A model generated the notes under the pieces. That model was not told where the DNA came from and ran no database searches. It was given only the letters and a program-made list of their open reading frames with translations. Shown here in pieces: positions 26,004-34,680 of a DNA stretch of 46,346 bases (position 1 is the first letter of the stretch; each line of letters begins with the position of its first letter). The DNA is from Oscillospiraceae bacterium (GTDB taxonomy: Bacteria; Bacillota; Clostridia; Oscillospirales; Oscillospiraceae), in NCBI GenBank assembly GCA_017397835.1, contig JAFQHV010000020.1, positions 1 through 46,346 on the forward strand, read 5' to 3'. The position numbers were made by a program, and so were the translations under genes.

Positions 26004-27668
26004 TTAATCGGGATAGACGATCCGGGTTTCCACAGTGTTGGTACCCTTGGGGAATTCGTAGCAGATGGATTTGATGAAGGTCTTGGGATGGAGCAGGTTG
26101 GTGCTGGGATTGCAGGGGAAGGAGACGTAGGTGCCGGATCCCTCGATGCAGCCGGTGCCGGGTTGTTGGGCGTCCAGGGCGGCGTCGCGATCCGATGAGG
26201 TTGTGGGGATGGCGAAGGAACAATCATAAGCCTTACAAGGCTCGTTGCAGGTAACGGTGTGGCGGCGGATGTGGCCGTCGGCGGTGGGGATAAGGGTGGT
26301 TTCCACTTCGATACCCCGGAAGGGCGACCAGCGGGACCAAATGCTGCCGTCCGGCTCCACGCGGAAGTCGAGGCACTGCTCACGCACATAGATATGCTTA
26401 TCGATGTCGAAGGCCAGCATGCTGTCGGTACCCGCCTCTCGGATCGAGGATACGGTACGGGGCACACTGAAGGCATACTTGGAACTGTAGGCGAACTTGG
26501 AATACTTCCATGCGATATGGGAGGGATTCCAGGTCAGCCACTGACCGGCGGTCAGGGCGATGGGATAGCCGTTGAACCGCTGGATGGTCATGAGTGCCTG
26601 AGGGATGGGGTGGAGGCTGTCCAGCTTCGGCAGGGGCAGGGCTTCGGCAGACCAAAATTCATGCTCGTCGGGCAGGGTCAAAATCAAAAAGCTTTTCAGT
26701 GCCCAGTAGGGAGAGCCGTAGGCGTTATAGGTTTCGGCCATGTTCTGATTGGGGTAACCGTAACCCACGGACAGGATGCCGCCGTTGTCGAAGATGGGCA
26801 GGGACAGCCACCATTCCAGATTGCGGGCGATGAGGCCCTTCATCACGCCCAGGGGGAAGGGGTGGATATCGGCAAAGATGCAGGCACTCCAAAAACAGCA
26901 CTGGGCAAAGCGATAGGTCAGGGAACGGCCAAAGCACAGGGCACCGCCGTCCTCGGCAAACCAGTAGATGAAGTCCTGAGCAAACCGGCAGGCACGATCC
27001 TTGTACTTCTTGCTGTTGATGGGGTCATCTTTCTCCATAATTTTGGCATAGATGAGGGTGTAGAACTGCATGGCAAAAGGGATGTAGTAGTCCATGCGAT
27101 TGCCGTGACCGTCGCTGTACCAGCCGTCACCCTTATAGTACTCGTCAAAGCAGTCGATGCCGTGCTGCACGACCTCTTTGTTGTAGGGCAGACCCACACG
27201 CTTGAAGCCAAGGTTGACTAGCACAGCGAAGAATTTCCAGTTGTTTTCGCAGGCGGCAGCGACGTTGACCTGGTTGAGCCAGTTGTAGAAATTCTGCTTC
27301 TGTTCGTCGGTCAGGGGATCCCAAACCACTTCGGGAGCAAGCGCAAGCGCAAGACCGAAGGGGGCGGCCTCCACAAGGGGCTGCTGGGTGTCGGGCATTT
27401 CACCCCAGTACTCCGGATGGTTGGGGTCGGTGCCGTTGATGATGCCCTCCAAATGCGGGGTATCCAGCTTACTGGTGTTGCCACCGCCCCACAAAGGGGC
27501 AAGACCCCACAGCACACGGGCGTATGCCTCCAGCTTGGCAGTTGAATCGGAGTAAGAACTGCCCGACCAACCACACTTGATGCCGGCGCGACCGGGCGTA
27601 TAATAATTGGTCAGAGGGTCGATGATTTGATTCAGGCAGCCGACAAAATCCTGCTTGGAATGGAGCAT
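26004..27668 (-). CDS. DUF2264 domain-containing protein
   Basis: This 554-residue protein has no signal peptide or membrane helix and belongs to the DUF2264 family by its opening (AGIKCGWSGSSYSDSTAKLEAYARVLWGLAPL, quoted in part), and by WYSDGHGNRMDYYIPFAMQFY and FGRSLTYRFAQ. These are (alpha/alpha)-barrel-like repeats of the kind found in glycoside hydrolases and lyases; from memory CAZy has placed related proteins in a glucuronidase family, which I cannot confirm. A beta-rich C-terminal third follows (about 400-554). It is monocistronic, with a clear promoter and GAGGAGGC before the ATG, and no sugar transporter beside it. A cytoplasmic glycan-degrading role is plausible. Confidence 0.85.
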   Translation of the reverse strand: MLHSKQDFVGCLNQIIDPLTNYYTPGRAGIKCGWSGSSYSDSTAKLEAYARVLWGLAPLWGGGNTSKLDTPHLEGIINGTDPNHPEYWGEMPDTQQPLVEAAPFGLALALAPEVVWDPLTDEQKQNFYNWLNQVNVAAACENNWKFFAVLVNLGFKRVGLPYNKEVVQHGIDCFDEYYKGDGWYSDGHGNRMDYYIPFAMQFYTLIYAKIMEKDDPINSKKYKDRACRFAQDFIYWFAEDGGALCFGRSLTYRFAQCCFWSACIFADIHPFPLGVMKGLIARNLEWWLSLPIFDNGGILSVGYGYPNQNMAETYNAYGSPYWALKSFLILTLPDEHEFWSAEALPLPKLDSLHPIPQALMTIQRFNGYPIALTAGQWLTWNPSHIAWKYSKFAYSSKYAFSVPRTVSSIREAGTDSMLAFDIDKHIYVREQCLDFRVEPDGSIWSRWSPFRGIEVETTLIPTADGHIRRHTVTCNEPCKAYDCSFAIPTTSSDRDAALDAQQPGTGCIEGSGTYVSFPCNPSTNLLHPKTFIKSICYEFPKGTNTVETRIVYPD

Positions 27669-27698
27669 GGAAATGCCTCCTCAGCTTGTAGTGATTTA

Positions 27699-27727
27699 AT
27701 TATAGATTTTGGTTATGGGAAAGTCAA
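27699..27727 (-). promoter_or_regulatory. Promoter of the DUF2264 gene
   Basis: TTGACT (27727-27722), 17 bases, TATAAT (27704-27699) on the minus strand. Confidence 0.87.
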
Positions 27728-27781
27728 TTGCTTCCCGGAGAACCTGCAATAATTACAATAAAGACTGCAACATTGGCAAAG

Positions 27782-27812
27782 AAAAACGCACGGCCCGGAA
27801 GCGGGCCGTGCG
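27782..27812 (-). terminator. Terminator of cysK
   Basis: An 11-bp GC stem (27787-27797 with 27802-27812), 4-base loop, and on the minus strand a run of five Ts; it begins 9 bases after the cysK stop. Confidence 0.85.
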
Positions 27813-27820
27813 TTTGCAAA

Positions 27821-28753
27821 TCACCCATGGAACATGGGGGTGGAGAAGTAGCGGTCACCGGAGTCGGGGAGCAGCACCGCGATGGTCTTGCCGGCGTATT
27901 CGGGCAGCTTTGCCAGCCGGGTGGCGGCGTACAGCGCCGCACCGGAGGAGATGCCGCACAGCACACCCTCCCGGCGAGCAAGATCCCGGCCGGTCTGATA
28001 GGCCTGTTCCTCGGTGACCGGAATGACCTTGTCGTAAAGCTCGGTGTCCAGAATGGCGGGGATGAAGTTGGCGCCCATGCCCTGCAGGCCGTGGGGGCCG
28101 GCCACACCGCCGGACAGCAGGGGGGAACCGGCGGGTTCCACCGCCACGAGTTCGATGTTGGGGTTTTGCTCCTTCAGGTAGCGGCCGGTGCCGGTCAGGG
28201 TACCGCCGGTACCAACGCCGGCTACAAATACGTCCACTTTGCCGTCGGTATCCCGCCAAATCTCCGGGCCGGTGGTGGTGTAGTGGGCGTTGACGTTGGC
28301 GGGGTTGGTGAACTGACCGGGAATGAAGCTGCCGGGGTTGGCGGCGGCCAGCTCGTTGGCCTTGTCAATGGAACCCTGCATGCCCAGCTCGCCGGGGGTC
28401 AGTACCAGCTCGGCACCGTAGGCCTGCAGCATGGTACGCCGTTCGGCACTCATGGTGTCGGGCATGGTCAGGATGACCCGGTAGCCACGGGCGGCAGCTA
28501 CACAGGCAAGACCGATTCCGGTGTTGCCCGAGGTGGGTTCGATGATAATGCTGCCGGGGGAGAGAAGACCCCGCTGCTCGGCGTCGTTCAGCATGGCCAC
28601 GCCCACGCGATCCTTGGCGCTGCCGCCGGGGTTAAGAAACTCCAGCTTGGCCAGCAGGGTTGCCTTGACCTCGTGGGCCGCGCCGTAGCGAGCCAGTTCC
28701 AACAGGGGAGTGTTGCCGATGAGCTGCTCCACACTGCGATAAATTCGTTCCAT
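27821..28753 (-). CDS. cysK: Cysteine synthase (O-acetylserine sulfhydrylase)
   Basis: This PLP enzyme makes cysteine from O-acetylserine and sulfide. The 310 residues have the PLP lysine in NPGGSAKDR (Lys47), the substrate loop PTSGNTGIGLA, the phosphate-binding GVGTGGTLTG, and SSGAAL near the end, as in CysK rather than CysM or cystathionine synthase. It is monocistronic with its own promoter and terminator. The leader of about 20-30 bases is too short for a Cys T-box or SAM riboswitch. Confidence 0.96.
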   Translation of the reverse strand: MERIYRSVEQLIGNTPLLELARYGAAHEVKATLLAKLEFLNPGGSAKDRVGVAMLNDAEQRGLLSPGSIIIEPTSGNTGIGLACVAAARGYRVILTMPDTMSAERRTMLQAYGAELVLTPGELGMQGSIDKANELAAANPGSFIPGQFTNPANVNAHYTTTGPEIWRDTDGKVDVFVAGVGTGGTLTGTGRYLKEQNPNIELVAVEPAGSPLLSGGVAGPHGLQGMGANFIPAILDTELYDKVIPVTEEQAYQTGRDLARREGVLCGISSGAALYAATRLAKLPEYAGKTIAVLLPDSGDRYFSTPMFHG

Positions 28754-28782
28754 AACAAAGCCTCCTTTGTGCTCGTGTCTTT

Positions 28783-28810
28783 ATCATAGCACAGCATCGG
28801 GAAAAATCAA
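28783..28810 (-). promoter_or_regulatory. Promoter of cysK
   Basis: TTGATT (28810-28805), 16 bases, TATGAT (28788-28783) with an extended TGTGC, on the minus strand. It is divergent from, and adjacent to, the lipase promoter. Confidence 0.65.
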
Positions 28811-28839
28811 TTGCAAAAGGCTCAAATAAGCGGTAAAAT
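28811..28839 (+). promoter_or_regulatory. Promoter of the patatin-like gene
   Basis: TTGCAA (28811-28816), 17 bases, TAAAAT (28834-28839). It starts one base after the -35 box of the divergent cysK promoter, so the two may compete. Confidence 0.75.
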
Positions 28840-28867
28840 TACAGAAAGAGCGAAAGGCGGTGAGGGA

Positions 28868-29725
28868 ATGAAAACGGGACTGGTGCTGGAGGGCGGCGCC
28901 CTGCGAACGATTTATTCCAGCGGTGTGTGCGATGGGCTGCTGGCCGGCGGGGTCATGGCCGACTACGTGGTGGGTGTGTCCGCTGGCATTGCCTATGGAG
29001 TGAGTTACATTTCCGGGCAGTCCGGGCGCAATTTGGAGATCGTCACCCGCTTTGCCAGAGATCGGCGGTACATGGGTCTTGGCAACCTGCTTGACCCCAA
29101 AAATCGCAGCTATTTCGGCCTTGACTTCACCTACCGGCAAATTCCGGAAACTCTCATTCCCTTTGACTATGAAGCCTTTGCTGCCTTTCCGGGACAGGTG
29201 GAGGCGGTGGTGACTGAACTGGAAACCGGCAAGGCGCGCTACTGCACCGTGCCCCGGGACAAAGAGGGGAGCAGCCTTGTGCTGCAGGCTACCTGCGCCC
29301 TGCCCTTGATGTTTCCAAGCTATCAGATTGAGGGCGTGGAGTGCGTGGACGGCGGCGTGGCCGACTCCATCCCGTACCGACGTGCCTTTGAACAGGGCTG
29401 CGACCGCGTCATCGTGGTGCTGACCCGACCCTGGGACTATGTAAAAAAGGCGGATCGCAGCCTGCCGCTGGTGCTGCGCAAGTACCGCAAGTGGCCGGAA
29501 TTTTGCAAGACCATGGCGGCTCGGGCCGAACGTTATAATGAAAGCCGCAGACAGCTGTTCGAACTGGAGCGGCGAGGTAAGGTGCTGGTCATCGCGCCGG
29601 AGGATACCCACGGTGTGTCCCGCACGGAACGCAACGTTGAAAAGCTGCGTCTGCTGTGGGCGGACGGTTACCGACAGGCCGCTGACCGGATGGACGAGAT
29701 CCGCACGTTTGTAAGTGGAAATTGA
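28868..29725 (+). CDS. Patatin-like phospholipase family protein
   Basis: A 285-residue serine hydrolase of the patatin fold (E. coli YjjU-like). The oxyanion motif GGALR (9-13), the nucleophile elbow GVSAG (Ser38) and the partner Asp in VDGGVADSIP (about 161) make a complete Ser-Asp dyad. There is no signal peptide, so it acts in the cytoplasm or on the inner membrane face, likely on lipid esters; the natural substrate is unknown. The start at 28868 (MKTGLVLEGG) follows GGCGGTGAGGG. It is monocistronic, between divergent cysK and a terminator. Confidence 0.9.
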   Translation: MKTGLVLEGGALRTIYSSGVCDGLLAGGVMADYVVGVSAGIAYGVSYISGQSGRNLEIVTRFARDRRYMGLGNLLDPKNRSYFGLDFTYRQIPETLIPFDYEAFAAFPGQVEAVVTELETGKARYCTVPRDKEGSSLVLQATCALPLMFPSYQIEGVECVDGGVADSIPYRRAFEQGCDRVIVVLTRPWDYVKKADRSLPLVLRKYRKWPEFCKTMAARAERYNESRRQLFELERRGKVLVIAPEDTHGVSRTERNVEKLRLLWADGYRQAADRMDEIRTFVSGN

Positions 29726-29735
29726 GTGAAAAGTG

Positions 29736-29766
29736 ATCCCCTGCCCACGGAGTGGACAGGGGATTT
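29736..29766 (+). terminator. Terminator of the patatin-like gene
   Basis: ATCCCCTG (29736-29743) pairs with CAGGGGAT (29757-29764), with an inner CCAC/GTGG helix; a short T-rich run (TTTCTTCT) follows. Confidence 0.7.
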
Positions 29767-29792
29767 CTTCTGCGCAAAAACGGTAAAAGCAC

Positions 29793-29821
29793 TTGCATTT
29801 TTCGACTAAAAGCGGTAAACT
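29793..29821 (+). promoter_or_regulatory. Promoter of the S-component-comEC-holA-rnmV operon
   Basis: TTGCAT (29793-29798), 17 bases, TAAACT (29816-29821). It implies a start near 29828 and a leader of about 205 bases. Confidence 0.7.
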
Positions 29822-29827
29822 GAAACG

Positions 29828-30033
29828 GTCAGAGAAACAGGCAGCTTAGGCTTGCGTGTGCTGCACTCTTTTGGGTGCTGAGTGCCGGTGGAACAGGGAC
29901 TGTCCGCCGGACGAATAGCCGTTGGCTTGCAGTGCGCAAACCGGTTCCCACTGCCGCATACCGGAGTATATCCCTCCTCTGTGCGGCTTGCCCAACCACG
30001 TGGGCTGCCCATGGCACAGAAGGAGGATTTTTT
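29828..30033 (+). promoter_or_regulatory. Structured leader with anti-Shine-Dalgarno helix, candidate translational riboswitch
   Basis: No gene is visible here. The RNA holds several strong helices: GCACTC/GAGTGC (29863-29885), a 7-bp CCGG helix with an inner ACAG/CTGT (29885-29910), AGCC/GGCT, and TTGC/GCAA. The key part is CCTCCTCTGTGC (29973-29984), which pairs with GCACAGA and GGAGG (30014-30026, one bulged A), burying the ribosome site of the S-component gene in a 12-bp helix around a nested GCCCA/TGGGC hairpin. The same strand can instead pair upstream: GCCGCA (29953-29958) with TGCGGC (29982-29987), and GGAG (29963) with CTCC (29974). The two folds exclude each other, as in riboswitch expression platforms. 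I find no THF, TPP, FMN, cobalamin or T-box signature. Confidence 0.65.
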
Positions 30034-30633
30034 ATGAACACACCAAACAAAGAAACTCTGCTCCACCGCAGCTACTGGAAGGCGGCGGTGGCCGACCTGT
30101 ACAGTACCCGCAACCTGGTCTTTGCCGCGCTGATGGTGGCTATGGCCCGGGTGCTGGCCCTGATCCCCAGCATCCCCATCGCCCACACCCGACTCAGCTT
30201 TAGTTTTCCTGCACGGGCCATGTGCGCCCTCGTGTGCGGTCCGGTGGCAGGTATGGCATACGGTTTTGTGGAGGATATTTTAGGGTTTATCCTGCAGCCA
30301 ACCGGAGAATTCTTCTTCGGCTATACCGTTTCCACCATGGCGGGCATGCTGGTATACGCCCTGTGCTTTTACCGCCGGCGCGTGACGGTGGTGCGCATCG
30401 TGGCGGCCAACGTGCTGGTCAACGTCTTTGTCAATGCCATGTTGGGTTCGCTGTGGACCATGATGCTTCGCGGCGGCGGGTACTTTGGCTGGTTCGTTCC
30501 CAGCTTGCTGAAAAATCTGGTGACCATCGTGCCCAAGAGCGTGGTGCTCTATTTCTTTTTCCAGGCCATGCTGCCTATCCTGAGCCGCATCGGCGTAGTG
30601 AAAGGCAACCACGATTTGATTCGTCCTTGGTAA
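30034..30633 (+). CDS. ECF transporter S component, folate (FolT) type
   Basis: S components bind a vitamin and share the ECF ATPase module encoded elsewhere. This 199-residue protein has five or six membrane helices and the landmark stretch LSFSFPARAMCALVCGPVAG..FVEDILGFIL followed by GEFFFGYTVSTMAG, which best fits the folate group (FolT); cobalamin- or other vitamin-specific members are less likely but not excluded. The ATG at 30034 follows AAGGAGGATTTTTT; longer in-frame starts would run through the structured leader. The leader's anti-SD helix suggests ligand-controlled translation. comEC follows 29 bases later. Confidence 0.82.
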   Translation: MNTPNKETLLHRSYWKAAVADLYSTRNLVFAALMVAMARVLALIPSIPIAHTRLSFSFPARAMCALVCGPVAGMAYGFVEDILGFILQPTGEFFFGYTVSTMAGMLVYALCFYRRRVTVVRIVAANVLVNVFVNAMLGSLWTMMLRGGGYFGWFVPSLLKNLVTIVPKSVVLYFFFQAMLPILSRIGVVKGNHDLIRPW

Positions 30634-30662
30634 ACTATTCGGCAGCGTAAGAGAGGAACCGT

Positions 30663-32966
30663 ATGCGCAAACTCGCTATCTTTGCCGGTGGCTTTGCTGC
30701 AGCGATGTTTGCGGCAATACTGCTATTCCCGAATATGGAGCGGCTCTTCGTCGGCGCGGTTTGCGTGGCAGCTACCGTGCTGCTTGGTTTGCTGCGCCGG
30801 CTTCTGCCGGACAAGGCACGGCGCCGGGCGGTGCTGTGCTGTGTCGGCATGGCACTGGGTATGCTGTGGACCGACGGATATGACCGGCTGTTTTTGGAGC
30901 CGGTCCGGGCGCTGGACGATACCACCGTCATGCTGACCGGCATAGTGTCCGACTGGCCGGAGGAGGCGGAATACGGCATAAAGGTGCGTGTGCGCGCCGA
31001 TCTGCCGCAGGGCGGTCATACCGATGCGATGCTGTACATGGATGAGCAGTACGCTGACTTACAGCCCGGCGACCGGGTGACCACTGTAGCTCACTGCACC
31101 GTTTCTGCGGAACACGGCGGGATGGGACAAGCGGTGAATTACAATACGGCTAAGGGTGTGTTTCTGCTGGCCACCGCCTATGGCGAGGCGGAAATTACCC
31201 ATCCGGAACGGATACCGCTGTCCGCGATCCCGGCCCAAGCCATGCGCAGACTGCAGCAGGGAATTGAGGCGGCGTGTTCGGGCCGGACACAGAGCCTTGT
31301 ATGGGCGGTCGTCACCGGAAACCGGGCGGGACTGGAACCGCTGTTGACCGCCGGGCTCAAGCGTGTTGGTATGAGCCATATGGTAGTCGTTTCCGGTATG
31401 CACCTTGCCTTTTTGGTGGGGCTGTTGAATTTGCTGCTGGGTCGAAACAGACGGCTGACCGCGCTTGTGAGTATCCCGATCATCGTATTCTTCGTCCTGA
31501 TGATCGGCTGCACGCCATCTGCGGTGCGTGCGGCAGTCATGCTGATTTTGCTTGAATTGGCACCGTTACTGGGGCGGGAGGGGGATACACCCACCTCGCT
31601 GATGCTGGCGCTGCTTCTTCTGCTTGCCCACAATCCCTACGCCTGCGCAGACATCGGACTGCAGCTGTCCTTTGGCGCGGTGGCGGGCATCGCTCTGTTT
31701 GCCAAAACGCTGCAGGACCGCATGACCGCCGGACTCAAGCCCGGAAAGGGCATCATGAGACTTTGCCACAAGGTGGTGCGTTCCGTTGCTGCCGTGATTT
31801 CGGTCACCCTTGGGGCGCAGGTGTTCACCATCCCCCTGTCCGCATATTATTTTGATACGATCTCGCTGATTTCGCCTGTTGCCAATGTACTGTGTGCGTG
31901 GGCGATATCCGCCCTGTTCGTGTTTGGCGCTGTGGGCGGTATTGCAGGTCTGCTTTTGCCCGGTGCCGCACCGCTGATCGGTATGGCGGCGGCGCCCTTT
32001 GGAGACTATATCTACCGGGTGGTCACCACTTTGGCGCAGATCCCCTTTGCGGCGATCCCTGCCGGACCGGAACTCTACCGGCTGTGGCTGGTGTTTGTTT
32101 ATCTGCTGCTGGGGCTGGCATTCGTGCTGCCCGGGAAGAAACGGATTTTGCTGCCCTGCGCGATGAGTGTGCTGACACTTGTGACGGCGATTTCCTGCAC
32201 AGTTGCCGCCATGAAGATACCTCCGCTGCAGGTGGATGTGCTGGACGTTGGGCAGGGGCAGAGCGTGCTGCTGCGCTCCGGGGACGGCTTTGCACTTGTG
32301 GACTGCGGGGGCGACAGCTACCACGAAGCGGGTGACGCTGCCGCGGACCGACTGATGAGTTTTGGACAGAGTCAACTGGACCTGCTGGTTTTGACTCATT
32401 ACCATGACGACCACGCCAACGGTGTCCCGGAGCTTTTGAACAGAGTGCATGTAAAGCGTATTGCCCTGCCAGATATTGAACCGAAATCCGACCTGTTTCG
32501 GGAGATTTTGGCTAGAGCTGAGCAGGAGAAAACCGAGGTTATATTCATCCGGGAGGACACCGTGCTGCAAGTGGGAAAGACTGTCATCAACCTTTACCCG
32601 CCCTTGGGTGATGACGGTGTCAACGAACTGGGACTGACCGTGCTGTGCAGTGCGCAGGAGCAGGATATCCTCATCACCGGAGATATGGATGGAGAAATTG
32701 AGCAGGAATTGCTGCAGTATGCGGACCTGCCCGATGTGGAAGTGATGCTGGCCGGTCACCACGGTTCCAAGTATTCCAATTCCATGCAGCTGCTGGAGGC
32801 GGTGCGGCCTGACATCGCTGTGTTCTCGGTGGGAGCATATAACACGTACGGACACCCGGCATCGGAAGCGCTGGAACGGTTCGCTGATGTCGGTGCGGAG
32901 ATATACAGAACGGATACCATGGGGGTGGTCACACTGACCGCAGACCCATGGAAGAAAGGGGCGTGA
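30663..32966 (+). CDS. comEC: ComEC/Rec2 family DNA-uptake channel protein
   Basis: ComEC forms the inner-membrane channel for single-stranded DNA in natural transformation. All three domains are present in 767 residues: the N-terminal OB-like DUF4131 region (about 60-190), the polytopic Competence domain (about 220-500; VGMSHMVVVSGMHLAFLVGL and IGCTPSAVRAAVM), and a C-terminal metallo-beta-lactamase-like nuclease domain (about 525-760) with VLDVGQGQS, THYHDDHANG and LAGHHGSKYSNS. So it looks functional. No other com gene is in the window; in Clostridia comEC is often kept, commonly next to holA as here (4 bases between). Confidence 0.95.
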   Translation: MRKLAIFAGGFAAAMFAAILLFPNMERLFVGAVCVAATVLLGLLRRLLPDKARRRAVLCCVGMALGMLWTDGYDRLFLEPVRALDDTTVMLTGIVSDWPEEAEYGIKVRVRADLPQGGHTDAMLYMDEQYADLQPGDRVTTVAHCTVSAEHGGMGQAVNYNTAKGVFLLATAYGEAEITHPERIPLSAIPAQAMRRLQQGIEAACSGRTQSLVWAVVTGNRAGLEPLLTAGLKRVGMSHMVVVSGMHLAFLVGLLNLLLGRNRRLTALVSIPIIVFFVLMIGCTPSAVRAAVMLILLELAPLLGREGDTPTSLMLALLLLLAHNPYACADIGLQLSFGAVAGIALFAKTLQDRMTAGLKPGKGIMRLCHKVVRSVAAVISVTLGAQVFTIPLSAYYFDTISLISPVANVLCAWAISALFVFGAVGGIAGLLLPGAAPLIGMAAAPFGDYIYRVVTTLAQIPFAAIPAGPELYRLWLVFVYLLLGLAFVLPGKKRILLPCAMSVLTLVTAISCTVAAMKIPPLQVDVLDVGQGQSVLLRSGDGFALVDCGGDSYHEAGDAAADRLMSFGQSQLDLLVLTHYHDDHANGVPELLNRVHVKRIALPDIEPKSDLFREILARAEQEKTEVIFIREDTVLQVGKTVINLYPPLGDDGVNELGLTVLCSAQEQDILITGDMDGEIEQELLQYADLPDVEVMLAGHHGSKYSNSMQLLEAVRPDIAVFSVGAYNTYGHPASEALERFADVGAEIYRTDTMGVVTLTADPWKKGA

Positions 32967-32970
32967 CGGC

Positions 32971-34023
32971 ATGGCTGTCAAGCAGAAAACAGACAACTCG
33001 GCATACAAACAGTTCAAGCAGGACCTGGCCGCCGGCACCCTTGGACGGCTCTACGTGCTGCACGGCGAAGAGGCTTATCTGCGCAGCTACTATCTGGAAA
33101 GAATGAAGGAGCAGCTGGTGGGGCAGGGAATGGCGGAGTTCAATCTGCACGAGCTGCCGGGCAAGGACCTGTCGGTCCAGCTGCTGGAGCAGACGGTGGA
33201 TGCTCTGCCTATGATGAGTGAGCGCACCATGGTGCTGGTAGAGGATTACGACCTGTTTCGGGCGGCCGAGAGTGACCGGCAGGCGCTGAGCGAGCTGTTT
33301 GGACAGCTTCCCGACTACTGCTGTGTAGTGTTCGTGTACGACACGCTGGTATACAAGGCGGATGCCCGCACCAAACTGGCGGCGGCGCTGAAGGAGCATG
33401 GCAGCGTTGTGGAATTTGCGCGGCAGGAGCAGGGAGATCTGATTGATTGGATCCGCCGACGGTTCCGCGCGCAGGGGAAAGACATTGACACGGAGCAGGC
33501 CCAGTATCTCATTTTCCTGTGCGGTGACTTGATGAACGCCCTCATCGGTGAGATCGAAAAGATAGCGGCCTTTGCCAGGGGCGAGCGCGTTACGCGGCAG
33601 GATATTGATGCGGTGGCTACCCCCCAGCTGGATGCGGTGGTCTTTGAGATGACCAACGCCATTGGCGTGGGCAACTTCGACAAGGCCGCCCAGGTGCTGG
33701 GTGAGTTGTTCCAAATGCAGGAGAAAGCCATTCCCATCCTTGCTGCCTTGGGCAAGCAGCTGCGGCAGCTGTACTCCGCCCGGCTGTGCATGGAACGGCA
33801 CGGTACGGCGGGGGATCTGGCGGCTCAGTGGGGGATGAAGCCCTACCCTGCGGAAAAGCTGATGAACAACGCCCGACGGTTCTCTTTGGCGTGGTGCCGC
33901 AAGGCGGTCATTGCGTGTGCAAAAACCGATCTGGCCCTGAAGTCCAGCAGCGGCACCGAGCGGGAGCTGATGGCGGACCTGCTGCTGGAGCTGTCCACCC
34001 CGGCGGGCAGGGCCGACAACTGA
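32971..34023 (+). CDS. holA: DNA polymerase III delta subunit
   Basis: HolA opens the beta clamp and is part of the clamp loader. The 350-residue protein has the delta opening YVLHGEEAYLRSYYLERMK, the QLLEQTVDALPMMSERTMVLVEDYD segment, and the collar domain (about 225-345). It starts 4 bases after comEC, whose 3' end carries the site GAAAGGGGCG. The comEC-holA pairing is common in Firmicutes; the normal next gene rpsT is absent and replaced by rnmV. Confidence 0.96.
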   Translation: MAVKQKTDNSAYKQFKQDLAAGTLGRLYVLHGEEAYLRSYYLERMKEQLVGQGMAEFNLHELPGKDLSVQLLEQTVDALPMMSERTMVLVEDYDLFRAAESDRQALSELFGQLPDYCCVVFVYDTLVYKADARTKLAAALKEHGSVVEFARQEQGDLIDWIRRRFRAQGKDIDTEQAQYLIFLCGDLMNALIGEIEKIAAFARGERVTRQDIDAVATPQLDAVVFEMTNAIGVGNFDKAAQVLGELFQMQEKAIPILAALGKQLRQLYSARLCMERHGTAGDLAAQWGMKPYPAEKLMNNARRFSLAWCRKAVIACAKTDLALKSSSGTERELMADLLLELSTPAGRADN

Positions 34024-34035
34024 GGGGGCGGATGT

Positions 34036-34632
34036 ATGCTGCGCATTCGCGAAGCTGTAGTGGTGGAGGGCCGCTACGATAAAAACACCCTGTCTCAGGT
34101 GGTGGATACCCTCATCGTGGAGACGGGAGGATTCGGTATTTTCAAAAATGAGGAGCAGATGGACCTGCTGCGCCGTCTGGCCCAAAAGCGGGGACTGATC
34201 GTCTTTACAGATCCGGATGGGGCGGGATTTGTCATCCGAAACCGCATTAAAAGCGCCGTTGATCCCCAATACCTCAAACACGCCTATGTTCCGGACATCA
34301 TGGGGAAAGAACGCCGTAAAATCCGCCCCGGCAAGGAGGGAAAGCTGGGCGTGGAAGGAATGGAACCCACCGTGCTGGAGAAGGCTCTGCGGAATGCAGG
34401 CGCTACCGTGTTGGAGGAGGGAGACGCGCCCGCCTGTGACCTTGCCCTGACCAAGGCGGACCTGATGCGTTTCGGCCTTACCGGTACGCCGGACAGCGGC
34501 ACGCGCCGGGGCGAACTGCTCCGTGTGCTTGGATTGCCCCGGCATATGTCGGCAAACGCCCTGCTGCAATATTTGAATACCTGCTGCACCCAAGGGGAAT
34601 TGGACGCGGCACTTTTACAGTTAGAAGAATAA
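34036..34632 (+). CDS. rnmV: Ribonuclease M5 (TOPRIM)
   Basis: RNase M5 cuts the 5S rRNA precursor in low-GC Gram-positives. The TOPRIM metal residues are in place in 198 residues: Glu11 (VVVEGRYDK) and Asp59/Asp61 (FTDPDGAG). The C-terminal DUF4093 segment (about 110-198; KADLMRFGLTG...RRGELLRVLGLP) is the family's second half. It follows holA by 12 bases with the site GAGGGGGCGG, and ends at a terminator shared with rpmB. In Bacillus it is near ksgA; here ksgA is not adjacent. Confidence 0.93.
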   Translation: MLRIREAVVVEGRYDKNTLSQVVDTLIVETGGFGIFKNEEQMDLLRRLAQKRGLIVFTDPDGAGFVIRNRIKSAVDPQYLKHAYVPDIMGKERRKIRPGKEGKLGVEGMEPTVLEKALRNAGATVLEEGDAPACDLALTKADLMRFGLTGTPDSGTRRGELLRVLGLPRHMSANALLQYLNTCCTQGELDAALLQLEE

Positions 34633-34665
34633 AAAAACTGCGTGTCCGAACGGACACGCAGTTTT
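34631..34665. terminator. Bidirectional terminator between rnmV and rpmB
   Basis: A perfect 14-bp stem (34634-34647 with 34652-34665), loop GAAC, with a seven-A run on the left (34631-34637) that gives Ts for the minus strand. It ends both convergent units. Confidence 0.92.
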
Positions 34666-34680
34666 AGTTTGCCTTATCAA

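Noticed and set aside
29828-30033. T-box or cobalamin riboswitch for the S-component leader
   Set aside because: There is no TGGNACC T-box sequence. A CCACTG and a CCGGAG loosely recall the B12 motifs, but the rest of the cobalamin core is absent.
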